This document shows positions 44,010-53,348 of a stretch of DNA of 64,000 nucleotides, piece by piece. Position 1 is the stretch's first letter. The number at the start of each line of letters is the position of its first letter. Origin of the DNA: a virus; the IMG/VR virus record IMGVR_UViG_3300005915_001138, positions 88,424-152,423 of that record; one strand, written 5' to 3'. Made by a program: the position numbers and the translations under genes. Under the pieces are notes generated by a model. The model saw only the letters and a list, made by a program, of their open reading frames with translations. It was not told the origin of the DNA and searched no databases.

Positions 44010-46643
44010 TTAAAGAGTCGCGTCAATACCTCTCATGTTTACTGATTCCATTCCGATAAACGCTGCAGTGTACCGCTTAAGCATCACCGGATCTCTTCTA
44101 AGGAATGCAGTTAACATATTGAGGGACACGTCAAACTCTTGAGCTGCAAGGACTCTCTTCTTCTTCGTTCCCCTTCTCTTTAATTGTTCGAAATAATCAG
44201 GTTGGAGATAGTCGATACCATATACTATCTGTAGGTATCTCTTTCCTCGAACTTTAACTGCTGGTTGAATGTAATATCCATTCGCTGAATATCTCATGAA
44301 GTCCATTGGTTTGTATACGAATCCTTCGCCTACTTCATTGTCACAATACTTCATCCATCTCTCAATGGAATCTGCTACTGACTTCGGCTCTTGTAAGTAT
44401 ACAACATGTCCAACACAATGTTTAATGAAACTGGCATCGCCTTTTGTATTTGAGATATCTTGAATTAATTCTAGATGTTTTCCATGATCCATAAAGAATC
44501 CATTCACAACATCTCTGAACCTAAGTCCTTTGGGATGCTGATCACATGATCCATATGCTAGAACATGGAACGGTCTTATTTCTAGTCTGGAATCTGCAGC
44601 ATATGTGTCTACTGTTTCTAGGAAGTCTACAGAACTTTGGGTGTAATCGCTTGGAACCTCCAGAGAGGTTCCGGATGCGTATGATCTAGAAAGAAATGCA
44701 CATTCACCTGGCTGTCTGAACTGGCGATCAATCATCTTACCAGCCTTCAAATTCCAGGGCATGATCTCTGCATCTAGTACCATGAAATCAAATTTCATTG
44801 CAGGGGCGAGCTCTTCCCATATGGCCATCAGTGTGGCATCGTCGGTGAAGAATGGGAACCCACCTCTTGAATTTATAACTAGTGGTAATCTGTATCCAGC
44901 TGCCTTAGCATCCTCTGGATTTTTGAAGCATAGTATATATCCTCTTGAACCCATGTACTTTTCTTCACCAATGAGCTTAGTAACTCCACGGTTTCTATAG
45001 TACTCAAAGCAAGAAAGAGGGTGCTCTAAGAAGTCTGGAGCTCCCTCAGTCCAATCGCACGGGCTTATTGTTGGGGCAAGATAGAATATATTTTTTCCAT
45101 TCATTCTGAATGCGCGAGATGAATATCCATTCGCTATCTCATTGGGTCTGACAGTATACCCTACGCGACTGAAGTGAATTCCTTGATACATCTCCTGCCA
45201 TTTTCTTATTGATATTGTTTGATGGTTAACAGGAGATCTACCTCTCCCTCTCTTCTTTTTCTTCTTGATAGGAGTTTCAACTCGGGTACATACTAAACAG
45301 AACGATGGTTGTATTTCTTCTTCTGGGACAAGGAGGCGCATTTCCACAGTGTATTTCTTCGCAAGAGGAATTACTACCTCGGCAACAAACTCATCGTAGT
45401 TGAACTCTATCTTATGATCTCTATGTCTCCATATTCCTTCTTCCAATCCTATTATATCATTATATGCTACGTTCGGTGTAGTCAGTACTAGATGCTTCGG
45501 TTGGAAGACGTCCCTGATTATGGATACGAGGTTACGTCTATCTTCACTGTCGAAGTGTTCTATGAATTCAACACAAGCTAATACGTCTGGATTAACATCC
45601 ACTTCAGTGATATTCGGGAACATCGCATCACATTGTATCAACTTGGTATTCGTATTTCTCATTTTCTTTCGAGCTTTTCTAACACGATACTCTTCTAGCT
45701 CTATACCAACTGCACGTACTGAATTAAACTCTTCTTGTTCTCTGAGGGCATACAATAGTTTACCTTCTGAGAAACCAAGATCAACAAAGGTATTAAACTT
45801 TCCATCTGCATGGAGATTTTTCATGAGCTCAAGTACAAGATCGTGACGCTTCTGATGAAGGCCTATCCGTGTAAATCTCTCATCTATTTTCTTGGCAATT
45901 TCACCTCTAAGATCTTCGTCTTCAATACCTTCTATCAGTCCAGTTTCAAATAATTTAATAAGGTTCTTGTTATATCTACATATTTTATTTACAATCATGT
46001 TTTTGATTGGGCAATCCATTATCCATTCTTTACAAAGATTTATAAACTTAACAACTTGTTCTTCACCCATTGAGTAAATGCTATCTCTATTGAATGAAAG
46101 ATAAAAGCTTACTACATATACCTTCTGGAGAAATTCTGTTATGGACATTGGTTCTATTGAGTTTAGTGAGTACATATGTGTTCCACCAGGAAGACCGATT
46201 GTATCTACACACGATATTCCTACTTGTGAAAATGATGAAGAGGCATACTCATGGTCCACAGTATATGGTCCCATGTATGCTCCCCACATTCTTTTCTCTG
46301 AGAATTGTTCATCAGTTAAGTGTCCACCAGATGCATTTCTTCCCCGCATTACTGATCTGAGGATTTCATCAAATGCTTTGAGGTTATATGGACAGACTGA
46401 AGTCATATGATTGTGGACATATGCTGGTAGATTAAGTTTCTTTGCAGTTGCTAAAAATGATAGGGGCGCATTTACTGCAGACCCATGATATGATTGTCGC
46501 CCAGTCTTTTCATCGACTGAAAACCACCCAGCTATTCGTCTTCCTTCCTTACCCATCTCTCTCATGAAGATGGACTCGGGGTTCTTACAAATAGCCCAGG
46601 AAAAGTTTTCAGTTGGTTCTTCTGGCCATATGTTAAAATACAT
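44010..46643 (-). CDS. Hen1 methyltransferase fused to Pnkp-type RNA ligase
   Basis: 877 residues in three parts. Residues 1-~240 match the N-terminal domain of bacterial Hen1 (YASSSFSQVGIS at 133-144; CPIKNMIVNKICRYNKNL). Residues ~286-450 are the Hen1 methyltransferase: VDLGFSEG (287-294) for SAM, metal ligands E359, E362, H363, then TTPNVAYN and RHRDHKIEF. Residues ~490-877 match the adenylyltransferase (ligase) domain of bacterial Pnkp: LEHPLSCFEYYR, EEKYMGSR with K562 as the AMP-accepting lysine, DAEIMPW, and EGFVYKP. In bacteria Hen1 and Pnkp are separate; here the 2'-O-methylation and ligation steps are in one chain. It begins at TGATG overlap with the 74-aa gene. Confidence 0.88.
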   Translation of the reverse strand: MYFNIWPEEPTENFSWAICKNPESIFMREMGKEGRRIAGWFSVDEKTGRQSYHGSAVNAPLSFLATAKKLNLPAYVHNHMTSVCPYNLKAFDEILRSVMRGRNASGGHLTDEQFSEKRMWGAYMGPYTVDHEYASSSFSQVGISCVDTIGLPGGTHMYSLNSIEPMSITEFLQKVYVVSFYLSFNRDSIYSMGEEQVVKFINLCKEWIMDCPIKNMIVNKICRYNKNLIKLFETGLIEGIEDEDLRGEIAKKIDERFTRIGLHQKRHDLVLELMKNLHADGKFNTFVDLGFSEGKLLYALREQEEFNSVRAVGIELEEYRVRKARKKMRNTNTKLIQCDAMFPNITEVDVNPDVLACVEFIEHFDSEDRRNLVSIIRDVFQPKHLVLTTPNVAYNDIIGLEEGIWRHRDHKIEFNYDEFVAEVVIPLAKKYTVEMRLLVPEEEIQPSFCLVCTRVETPIKKKKKRGRGRSPVNHQTISIRKWQEMYQGIHFSRVGYTVRPNEIANGYSSRAFRMNGKNIFYLAPTISPCDWTEGAPDFLEHPLSCFEYYRNRGVTKLIGEEKYMGSRGYILCFKNPEDAKAAGYRLPLVINSRGGFPFFTDDATLMAIWEELAPAMKFDFMVLDAEIMPWNLKAGKMIDRQFRQPGECAFLSRSYASGTSLEVPSDYTQSSVDFLETVDTYAADSRLEIRPFHVLAYGSCDQHPKGLRFRDVVNGFFMDHGKHLELIQDISNTKGDASFIKHCVGHVVYLQEPKSVADSIERWMKYCDNEVGEGFVYKPMDFMRYSANGYYIQPAVKVRGKRYLQIVYGIDYLQPDYFEQLKRRGTKKKRVLAAQEFDVSLNMLTAFLRRDPVMLKRYTAAFIGMESVNMRGIDATL

Positions 46644-46867
46644 CAGCCGTCCTTTCTGATTTCTCCACCGTCAAACAACTCTAGTTTGACTTCCTCGTTA
46701 GGTTCATTACTCTCAATAGATTCTAATACTTCCTCATGCTCCTGTAATACATTAATTAATTCATCTGATGATGCATCATTAAGATCTAAAGTATCTAGGG
46801 GTTCAGCTGCGGATTTTTTTGACTTTGACTTTCTTTTGGAGTTTTTCAAGTTGATCCAAGTAGGCAT
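46643..46867 (-). CDS. Hypothetical acidic protein, 74 aa
   Basis: Basic Lys/Ser-rich start (KNSKRKSKSKKS) then an acidic, helical remainder. Its end overlaps the Hen1-ligase start and its start overlaps the 94-aa gene by 65 bases in another frame, so one of the two might be artefactual, though both have normal codons and starts. Confidence 0.55.
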   Translation of the reverse strand: MPTWINLKNSKRKSKSKKSAAEPLDTLDLNDASSDELINVLQEHEEVLESIESNEPNEEVKLELFDGGEIRKDG

Positions 46868-47087
46868 AGTTTAATTGTCCTGATATTAATGCTATTTCTT
46901 TTAGCGATTGTTCGTATCTTCTCAGCAGGGCTTGTTCGACTTCGGAAAGATTCTTATCCTTTGTTAATAGTTCATTGATAAATTCTCTACAACTATTAAA
47001 TGTACTAATTCCATTTGGTCCTATTGTAGGTGGTACTATTGGAGCTAATTTAGATACAACTACATCTCTTTCCTTCTGAGTGAACAT
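46803..47087 (-). CDS. Hypothetical protein, 94 aa
   Basis: Helical small protein, MFTQKERDVVVSKLAPIV at the start, ending in Lys-rich VKVKKIRS. GGAG precedes the ATG by about 12 bases. Follows the clamp-like gene by 4 bases. No family recognised. Confidence 0.6.
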   Translation of the reverse strand: MFTQKERDVVVSKLAPIVPPTIGPNGISTFNSCREFINELLTKDKNLSEVEQALLRRYEQSLKEIALISGQLNYAYLDQLEKLQKKVKVKKIRS

Positions 47088-47091
47088 CCTA

Positions 47092-47850
47092 TTAGTCTTC
47101 TCCGTCTGTTTGATTTGATAGTGCCCAAACGGTAATCGGTATTTCGGGAGAGGTACCGATTGATGATTCCATTTTAAGTAGATAGTCTTTTTCTTTTGGT
47201 CGTGAATACAATGTGAATACTATACTCTCTACATTAGTCATAACAACATTTAAATAGTACGGAAGAATCCCTGAGAACTCTTGTTGGAGATCATCTATAG
47301 TTGCTAAGGTTCCGAACGTAGCCAATGACTTATCTGATGTATTTATTTTTAAGTTTACCTTATCTCCCTTTCCTTCGATCACCAGATGCCTAGCACTCAA
47401 GGCCTTTCTGAAAGAAGATATTCTATCTATCATCATTCTATTCATAGTGTATTCAAATATTATTTCGACATCATCTAACTTCAGTGTCTTATCTAAATCA
47501 GAAACAGGAACATTCATTTTGTATGCAATTTCAGGTTTGATGTTATGACAAGTTACCCTAGAGAATCTATCTCTAAATATATAATTATTCTCATTAATTT
47601 CTAAAGTCATATCTACTTCTTGTTTTCTAAACGTTTCAAGTAGATCCTTTTTTGATTCTAATCTACTAACGATTAGATCAATGTCTCCTACTAGTGGTTC
47701 TAAATCTATATCAAAGATTGAACTTTTTCTACTAGAGGATTGACATATCTTCCCACCCTTTATAAGCATGTTATCACATGACTGTTGCATCATTGATACA
47801 ATGGTTAGGAAGATAGAAAATTTATCATTTGGTAATGATACTTCGCTCAT
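47092..47850 (-). CDS. Sliding-clamp-like protein (T4 gp45 type, tentative)
   Basis: 252 residues. The N-terminal order of a clamp half is visible: helix FSIFLTIVSMMQQ, strand MLIKGGKICQ, strand SSIFDIDL, then strand IDLIVSRL with helix SKKDLLETF and strands NENNYIFRD. A second half repeats this layout and ends ITVWALS, comparable to LLLWAKG in T4 gp45. It lies in a replication block beside the UvsW-like helicase. No direct identity pattern proves it, and a structural comparison would be needed. Confidence 0.5.
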   Translation of the reverse strand: MSEVSLPNDKFSIFLTIVSMMQQSCDNMLIKGGKICQSSSRKSSIFDIDLEPLVGDIDLIVSRLESKKDLLETFRKQEVDMTLEINENNYIFRDRFSRVTCHNIKPEIAYKMNVPVSDLDKTLKLDDVEIIFEYTMNRMMIDRISSFRKALSARHLVIEGKGDKVNLKINTSDKSLATFGTLATIDDLQQEFSGILPYYLNVVMTNVESIVFTLYSRPKEKDYLLKMESSIGTSPEIPITVWALSNQTDGED

Positions 47851-48101
47851 TAAATTAATATTCCTTTCGTGTTAGTGTATAAGTACATAGTCTTAGTTAT
47901 ATTTCTAAGTTCTAATCCCAAGTTTGTACCAGATTCTGTACATCTGGTAAGTCGATTTGCACCTATAACAGGTTCAGTTAGACCAAACAAGGTCGGTGTA
48001 AAATTTTCAGGGACCAGAGTCGCCATCGAATTTGTTTTAAAAAAGTAAATCATTAAATATATATCGCCTGGTGTTGTTGAGATATTATAATCACTTATCA
48101 T
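47850..48101 (-). CDS. Hypothetical protein, 83 aa
   Basis: Strand-rich small protein, MISDYNISTTPGDIYLMIYFFKTNS; shares its last base with the clamp-like gene start and overlaps the previous gene by 4 bases. No family recognised. Confidence 0.6.
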   Translation of the reverse strand: MISDYNISTTPGDIYLMIYFFKTNSMATLVPENFTPTLFGLTEPVIGANRLTRCTESGTNLGLELRNITKTMYLYTNTKGILI

Positions 48102-48370
48102 ATTACTATGTCTCTGTTAATCTTATTAAGAGTACATGTATTATCTGCTTTAAATAATCGTCTACCTTTTTGAGACGGTGCAAAATACATAGCATCTTCA
48201 AAGAACCGATCCTGTCCTTCTAATACTCCAGTGCCATAGGTGGTTCTAAGAAATATTCTTGTTTTATCTGATATATACCCCATAGTATCTATCTCATATT
48301 TTGCATCAAATCTTACAGTACCATGTATGGCGATCTCATCAATCGCTTCTCTCATAATACTAATAAGCAC
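48098..48370 (-). CDS. Hypothetical protein, 90 aa
   Basis: Starts MLISIMREAIDEIAIHG; a strand-rich small domain (DKTRIFLRTTYGTGV). A second ATG at codon 6 is possible. It is 60 bases after the helicase gene stop; this gap holds only AT-rich bases and a weak hairpin TTGAG/CTCAA. Confidence 0.6.
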   Translation of the reverse strand: MLISIMREAIDEIAIHGTVRFDAKYEIDTMGYISDKTRIFLRTTYGTGVLEGQDRFFEDAMYFAPSQKGRRLFKADNTCTLNKINRDIVI

Positions 48371-48430
48371 ATATATATATCAGTACAAACTTGAGGTGGA
48401 ATCTCAAATGATTTAAATATATTATTTATT

Positions 48431-50926
48431 TTATTCTTTAAAAAATATCGTCTCAACTTTCCAACCCATCTTAGCATAGAATTCTTTCCTTCTCTGTGCC
48501 TGGTATTCAAATATATAATTTCCAGATTTATTCTTAGGACTTTGGGTATCTACTAAATCTATTACTATTGGTCTACGTTTCCCCTTGAGTTCTCTCTGAA
48601 CTCTACCCACTGCTTGTTCTATGTTGCCAGTCGGTATACATAATACAAGAAAGTCTAAATCTTTTCTGTTGTTTCCATCCCTAGCCATACCATATGTAGA
48701 AAACACAACTCGCTTTTTATAGAATGCTTCTTTAAGATCTGTAGTATCTGAAAGTTCTAGAACTCTTTTCTTATGTTCACTGGTGGCAGTGCTCATAAAT
48801 ATACCGATGTCTTTTTTATGAATATTACATGCCTCGGCCATGTTCATTAGACCCTGAACTCTATTGCCAAGTACTAATATATTTCTTCCCTCTGTGTATG
48901 CTCTCTTTATAATCGACGCAACATTATGAATATACTTAGGTTGCTTCGCCAATAGATTCCAGTATCTAGCATTCTGAAATCGTCCTCCCCACATTAAATT
49001 TTGTTTCATATTATATGTTTCAAATACATGGAACGGCATATGTACCATAAGAACTTTGGGGTTTATTAGTTCATCTTTCTCCGGAGGAAAATACTTTACC
49101 TCTCCGAGGTGATATCTTATTATGTCATCATTTCCATCTGGTCTAAATGGTGTAGCAGATAATCCATATATTCGTTTGGCGTTTATATAAATTGAACTCT
49201 TGGAGAATTCCTCTGGACCTATTCCAACATGGCATTCGTCTATAAAACAAATACCTATGCCTGCTTTTAATAATGCGCGTATGAAATCTTTTTTATTTAA
49301 TCTAATAGCTACAGATATAGTATGGGGTGTACATAAAATGATTTTCTTTTTCAGACAGCCATCAAACTTCTTATCGTCTGTATTAACCTTCTGAATATCA
49401 TCTTCTGTTAGATTAGTATGTTTAAGAAATTCACCTCTCCATTGATCTAATAGTTCTGTTTTATGAGCAAATATAATAGTTCGTTTCTTTAATCTACATA
49501 TAGTTTCTATTGCTGTAACAGTATTATGTGTTACTATAAAATCATCAGTTATGTATAATCCATCATCTGAATCAACTTTTATACATTGACATTCTTCTTT
49601 TCCAATATATTTAATATCTTTTATTGCTCTCGAAGGAGGATATTTATGAATATTATTATATCTTTTAACTTTTCGAGATAATCTAAATGGAATTATATTT
49701 TTATCTAAAGTTATATTTACTACCCAGGAAGGTCTTCCTTTTTTCTTAATATTTTTATATGTATAATATGTTTGTTTTGGATATATTTTGGATTTTCCAC
49801 CAAGACTATCAACTATAAATTTAACATCTTTACATAACGTATAAGATGTAGATGAAAAACTAACTTCTTGTTTTTTATCTGAAACATATCCATCGGTATC
49901 CAAGAGTCCTTGTAGAATACTAATTCGATTATACATAGAATTAAATTTATATGTATTTGGTATAAATTTTTCATATGATTTTTTACCCAGAAGACCCAAT
50001 TCATCCAAATATATTTTTAAAGGATTTAAATATTTTCCTTTTTTTCTAAATTTTTTTCTAAACTTATTATTTTTAATTCTTATTCTGTAGTCATATTTGT
50101 TATCTTTTTTGAACTCAAGATTATATTTATCTAATAACACCGAACAAGTTTCTATCAATTCTTTATCCCTGGAAGATAACGATATAGTTCCACCACCAAA
50201 TCTAATTGTTCCATCTCCAAGCAAACAACCTAAAAGATAAGGGTCTATTTTTATTTCTTGATTTTCAAATTCAATAGGAGATGTAATTGGGATAAAATAT
50301 TTAAGTCTTTTTTGTTTATCTATATAATAATCATTTTTTAAATCATTTAATGGTTTAATCTTCCAATATTCTTTTTCACCAATACATGATCTTTTATATT
50401 TTACTTTCCATAAATGATCATTACAACAAAACGTTGTGGCTCCATCATTAAAAGTTAATTTATATACTTCTTTTTTACCTTGAGGAAAAACACCTAATAC
50501 CTTTACATTTCTTCCAGATACTGGATCAATTACATTATCCCCGATTTGAATATCTTGAAGGTTTTTCCAACCAATAGGTGTCAATATTTTAGAATAAATT
50601 GGTTGAGCTTTCCCACTCCCAGGTTCGAGTCTAAGTATACAATTCTCTGTTTTCTCAAGAAAGTTCATCACCTTCTCTTGTCTAGAATTCAAAGGTTTTA
50701 TTTTTGATTCTATTTCTATATCATCTCCGTCAGTTCTATCATCTCTTATTTTTCCAAGAGCAGGGTAGAATCTAGGGATAACTATGTAGTCTGACATGTC
50801 CTCGTAAAAGGTCATAGTTTTCCATGATCCATCCCACTGAAAGACTTTCCTAGTGAGGTCTGATTTTATCAACTCTAACTGAGGGTCATCTTTCGGAAGG
50901 ATGATACCTGACTTTCGTATTAACAT
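48431..50926 (-). CDS. UvsW-like superfamily 2 helicase containing an intein
   Basis: 831 residues; about 469 after removing the intein. Exteins: PGSGK/T as Walker A, split by the intein after Lys106; then FIDECHVG (DExH box), GLSATPFRP (motif III-like), and EQAVGRVQR (motif VI). The N-terminal ~95 residues resemble the small accessory domain of T4 UvsW. The family unwinds branched DNA and D-loops and helps with recombination-dependent replication. The intein is noted separately. Confidence 0.88.
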   Translation of the reverse strand: MLIRKSGIILPKDDPQLELIKSDLTRKVFQWDGSWKTMTFYEDMSDYIVIPRFYPALGKIRDDRTDGDDIEIESKIKPLNSRQEKVMNFLEKTENCILRLEPGSGKAQPIYSKILTPIGWKNLQDIQIGDNVIDPVSGRNVKVLGVFPQGKKEVYKLTFNDGATTFCCNDHLWKVKYKRSCIGEKEYWKIKPLNDLKNDYYIDKQKRLKYFIPITSPIEFENQEIKIDPYLLGCLLGDGTIRFGGGTISLSSRDKELIETCSVLLDKYNLEFKKDNKYDYRIRIKNNKFRKKFRKKGKYLNPLKIYLDELGLLGKKSYEKFIPNTYKFNSMYNRISILQGLLDTDGYVSDKKQEVSFSSTSYTLCKDVKFIVDSLGGKSKIYPKQTYYTYKNIKKKGRPSWVVNITLDKNIIPFRLSRKVKRYNNIHKYPPSRAIKDIKYIGKEECQCIKVDSDDGLYITDDFIVTHNTVTAIETICRLKKRTIIFAHKTELLDQWRGEFLKHTNLTEDDIQKVNTDDKKFDGCLKKKIILCTPHTISVAIRLNKKDFIRALLKAGIGICFIDECHVGIGPEEFSKSSIYINAKRIYGLSATPFRPDGNDDIIRYHLGEVKYFPPEKDELINPKVLMVHMPFHVFETYNMKQNLMWGGRFQNARYWNLLAKQPKYIHNVASIIKRAYTEGRNILVLGNRVQGLMNMAEACNIHKKDIGIFMSTATSEHKKRVLELSDTTDLKEAFYKKRVVFSTYGMARDGNNRKDLDFLVLCIPTGNIEQAVGRVQRELKGKRRPIVIDLVDTQSPKNKSGNYIFEYQAQRRKEFYAKMGWKVETIFFKE
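49523..50608 (-). mobile_element. Intein with LAGLIDADG endonuclease in the helicase
   Basis: Residues 107-468 (362 aa) of the helicase. It starts with Ala (GK/AQPIYSKILTPIGW) instead of the usual Cys or Ser and ends DDFIVTHN before Thr+1, a VTHN-T ending common in phage inteins. The two DOD motifs LLGCLLGDG (231-239) and ILQGLLDTDG (337-346) identify an endonuclease domain. Block B is present near the N-terminus (DGATTFCCNDHLW region). It sits between Lys and Thr of the P-loop, the most common intein site in ATPases. AT content is higher than in the flanking exteins. Confidence 0.93.
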
Positions 50927-50934
50927 ATGTACTC

Positions 50935-51372
50935 CTAATATAATTTTAATGAGACGCAGTATTTATCTGTTTCCCATAATTCTAATTCGCTGTAACCTTT
51001 ATAGAAGTCTGACTCTAGTGCAAGAAATCTTATATGTTTTGCAATGTCGTTAACTATTACTTCTGCAGTAGGTTCTCCATCTACTAGTGCTATTTTCTTA
51101 GGTGAAATCTCGCCAATAACATCTAACATTTCAGTGTCATGTGAACTTATTATTATAGAATGATCGAACTTCTCTAATACATATCCTGCAATATTTGATT
51201 CTATTTCTTTGAAGTCTTCTACCATTCCACTTGTTGGAGATAGATCTCCTTCATAGTATACTAATAGTTTATAATTGTGGCCATGTAAAAACGCACAGTC
51301 ACTTTTACTATATTTTAATCTATGTGCTGCTGAGAAGTTAACTCTTACTGTTAGTTTGAACATCTTTGTCAT
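50935..51372 (-). CDS. queD: QueD, 6-carboxytetrahydropterin synthase
   Basis: 145 residues. Zinc ligands are seen as FSAAHRL and HGHNY, with the catalytic cysteine at SDCAF three residues before HGH; FDHSII, PTAEVI and LWETDKYCVSL complete the pattern. QueD makes the pterin precursor for 7-deazaguanine (preQ0), used for queuosine in tRNA or for DNA modification. The partner QueC-like fusion is at 26956-28683; QueE and a GTP cyclohydrolase are not in the window. Overlaps the membrane protein gene by 35 bases. Confidence 0.92.
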   Translation of the reverse strand: MTKMFKLTVRVNFSAAHRLKYSKSDCAFLHGHNYKLLVYYEGDLSPTSGMVEDFKEIESNIAGYVLEKFDHSIIISSHDTEMLDVIGEISPKKIALVDGEPTAEVIVNDIAKHIRFLALESDFYKGYSELELWETDKYCVSLKLY

Positions 51373-51661
51373 CTTCTTTTTTCTTTTTTTCTTCTAAATA
51401 TTTCTTATTTTTTTCTTCATAGTATTTAATCATCTCTTCTTGTATTGGACTTCCAATTACTGAGGCTGTTGCAATTATAAATGATCCTATTATTATTCCT
51501 ACTAATGAAGTATATGATAATGCTATAACTATATCTATAATTATTTTACAAGCAAGTAACACCAATACACCACTAAAAACTATACTGCCAAGAACAAATA
51601 GAATAGCTCGTAGAAGTTCGCCGGGCGTTTCAATTTCAAATGGTTTTTTATTTTCTGACAT
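51338..51661 (-). CDS. Membrane protein, 107 aa
   Basis: Two or three hydrophobic segments (about residues 16-42 and 52-72) and a Lys/Glu-rich soluble tail. No signal peptidase site. Could be an inner-membrane anchored phage protein; function unknown. Confidence 0.65.
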   Translation of the reverse strand: MSENKKPFEIETPGELLRAILFVLGSIVFSGVLVLLACKIIIDIVIALSYTSLVGIIIGSFIIATASVIGSPIQEEMIKYYEEKNKKYLEEKKKKEDDKDVQTNSKS

Positions 51662-51676
51662 AATTTTAATCCTTTT

Positions 51677-51988
51677 TTAAACTCTTCTAGTTGTTGTCAA
51701 CCTTCCACTAAGTCTTCGCGGGGCTCTCCGGGGAGTCTCATACATCTTGGCAAAGAATATATCCCTAAAGAAACTACCAGTACACACTATTGATTTCTTC
51801 TCATATTTTTTAGTAATTTCTTGTTTATACGGATCTTCGCTAATGAATTTTAATCTGAATTCAGATCCCTGTTTAGTTGTTATGATTGCAGTATCCTTTT
51901 GAAGGCTACCAAGACCGGGAGTAATTTGAGGTCTGAATGAAACCTCACCAACGAGGGTGATTTGTTTTTCTTCTCGAACCATCTTCAT
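51677..51988 (-). CDS. Hypothetical basic protein, 103 aa
   Basis: A strand-rich body (KQITLVGEVSFRPQ, TAIITTKQGSEFRLKF) then an Arg-rich tail (RRAPRRLSGRLTTTRR). The tail suggests nucleic-acid binding; the body could be an OB-type fold. It is 9 bases after the topoisomerase gene. No family assigned. Confidence 0.6.
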   Translation of the reverse strand: MKMVREEKQITLVGEVSFRPQITPGLGSLQKDTAIITTKQGSEFRLKFISEDPYKQEITKKYEKKSIVCTGSFFRDIFFAKMYETPRRAPRRLSGRLTTTRRV

Positions 51989-51997
51989 TTTCTTCTC

Positions 51998-53329
51998 CTA
52001 TTTAGAAGCTAGAAGTTCTTCGTACGTGTCCAGTGAAAGCTTATCTATGTTAGATAACACTGCTTTTAGACGCTTAATTTTATCTTTGTATTCCTTGGTG
52101 TCTGTATCAACTGTAAGTATCTTTTTAATTTTATATTTATCTACAACTATCTTTACATCCTCTTCGGATACTCCAGATTTTGTAGATAGCCTTGTTATCA
52201 TTCCATCGACAGTAGGTTCTTTGGAGGCCATTGATATATAAGGTCTAATCTTTTTTATTAACATCATTTCATTTATCAATACTATAGTATTAGTTATTCT
52301 TTCTTCTGTATTATTATTGAATGCAAATTTCCAATGCTTAAATGTATTAGATAGCATTTCATCTATAGATGGTCGAGCCAACTCTCCTTTCAAGTTAACA
52401 ACAATCACATCATATTTAATCCTGTCTTCGAGAGCAATCTTCATAGATTTAACTAAAGCTTTAAACGCGGGATCACGGTTTCTAGTTTTATCTATTTCGA
52501 ATACAACCTTAGTTCCATTGTTTTTATTAGATGAGTCTCTATGAATCCAATCATCTCTTGAGATACCTGCGGCAAGCATTAACTTTTCAATTCTAGATAG
52601 TATCGCTTCGAACCTAGTTCCTGGTCCCCATCCGCGTACAATGATAGAATAGTTTTTCTTACTGACTTCATATATCCCTCTAACACTAATGGATCCTGTT
52701 CCAGTCGTTAGCAACTCTTCCAATTCTTTTTTAGTAGATAGTATCTCACATCCCATTATAGTTGGTGAAATTGTTGGTTTAGTTTTTCTTCTACCTTCTA
52801 GGTATAGTAATCTTCTTATCAGATCTTTGAGATTATATGCAGGGATTCTACATTTAAATCCAAATGCTATAGATACTAAATCACTTTTAGCAAACAAACA
52901 TATTGGAATCATCGTTGGTAAAAAAATGGGTTCAGGTTTCAGTTCGTCTTCTGCCCATTTGATATTATTAACAAATTTGAATGCCATATCCTCAATGAAT
53001 GGACTGGCCTTCATCTTTGTGTATCTCATAGCTGCTGGGTCTATCTTGTTTATTCCAAATGTAGTTCCCCATTGTCCAGATCCTAAACAGAATTCGTTTT
53101 GAACCAGGTATGTTGCGGTTCCTTCTGCTGCTGCATGAGGATGGAAGTGACCCATTGTATGTCCCAGTACCTCAGCAGTTTTTACATAGCTTGTTTTCGC
53201 CATCATATGAAGACTTAATAATACTCTTCTTTGTACTGGTAGTAATCCATCTACCATTAACGGTAGCATTTTTTTCTTATTTACATACTCACCATATTCT
53301 CTATACAACCAGGGTACAAGTTTCTCCAT
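51998..53329 (-). CDS. DNA topoisomerase II small subunit (GyrA/gp52-like)
   Basis: 443 residues. DGLLPVQRRVLLSL (28-41) is the conserved start of the breakage-reunion domain and AAMRYTKMKASPF carries the active-site Tyr (about residue 102). GHTMGHFHPH lies between. The length and order are as in T4 gp52. It works with the ATPase subunit upstream to change DNA topology during replication. Confidence 0.93.
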   Translation of the reverse strand: MEKLVPWLYREYGEYVNKKKMLPLMVDGLLPVQRRVLLSLHMMAKTSYVKTAEVLGHTMGHFHPHAAAEGTATYLVQNEFCLGSGQWGTTFGINKIDPAAMRYTKMKASPFIEDMAFKFVNNIKWAEDELKPEPIFLPTMIPICLFAKSDLVSIAFGFKCRIPAYNLKDLIRRLLYLEGRRKTKPTISPTIMGCEILSTKKELEELLTTGTGSISVRGIYEVSKKNYSIIVRGWGPGTRFEAILSRIEKLMLAAGISRDDWIHRDSSNKNNGTKVVFEIDKTRNRDPAFKALVKSMKIALEDRIKYDVIVVNLKGELARPSIDEMLSNTFKHWKFAFNNNTEERITNTIVLINEMMLIKKIRPYISMASKEPTVDGMITRLSTKSGVSEEDVKIVVDKYKIKKILTVDTDTKEYKDKIKRLKAVLSNIDKLSLDTYEELLASK

Positions 53330-53348
53330 TCATTTATCCTTATGTAAC

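Noticed and set aside
48371-48430. Another copy of the promoter box in the gap before the 90-aa gene
   Set aside because: ATATATTTAAATCATTTGAG and a run of ATATATAT are present but they lack the TATTAAATAGTGA core; AT-richness alone explains them.
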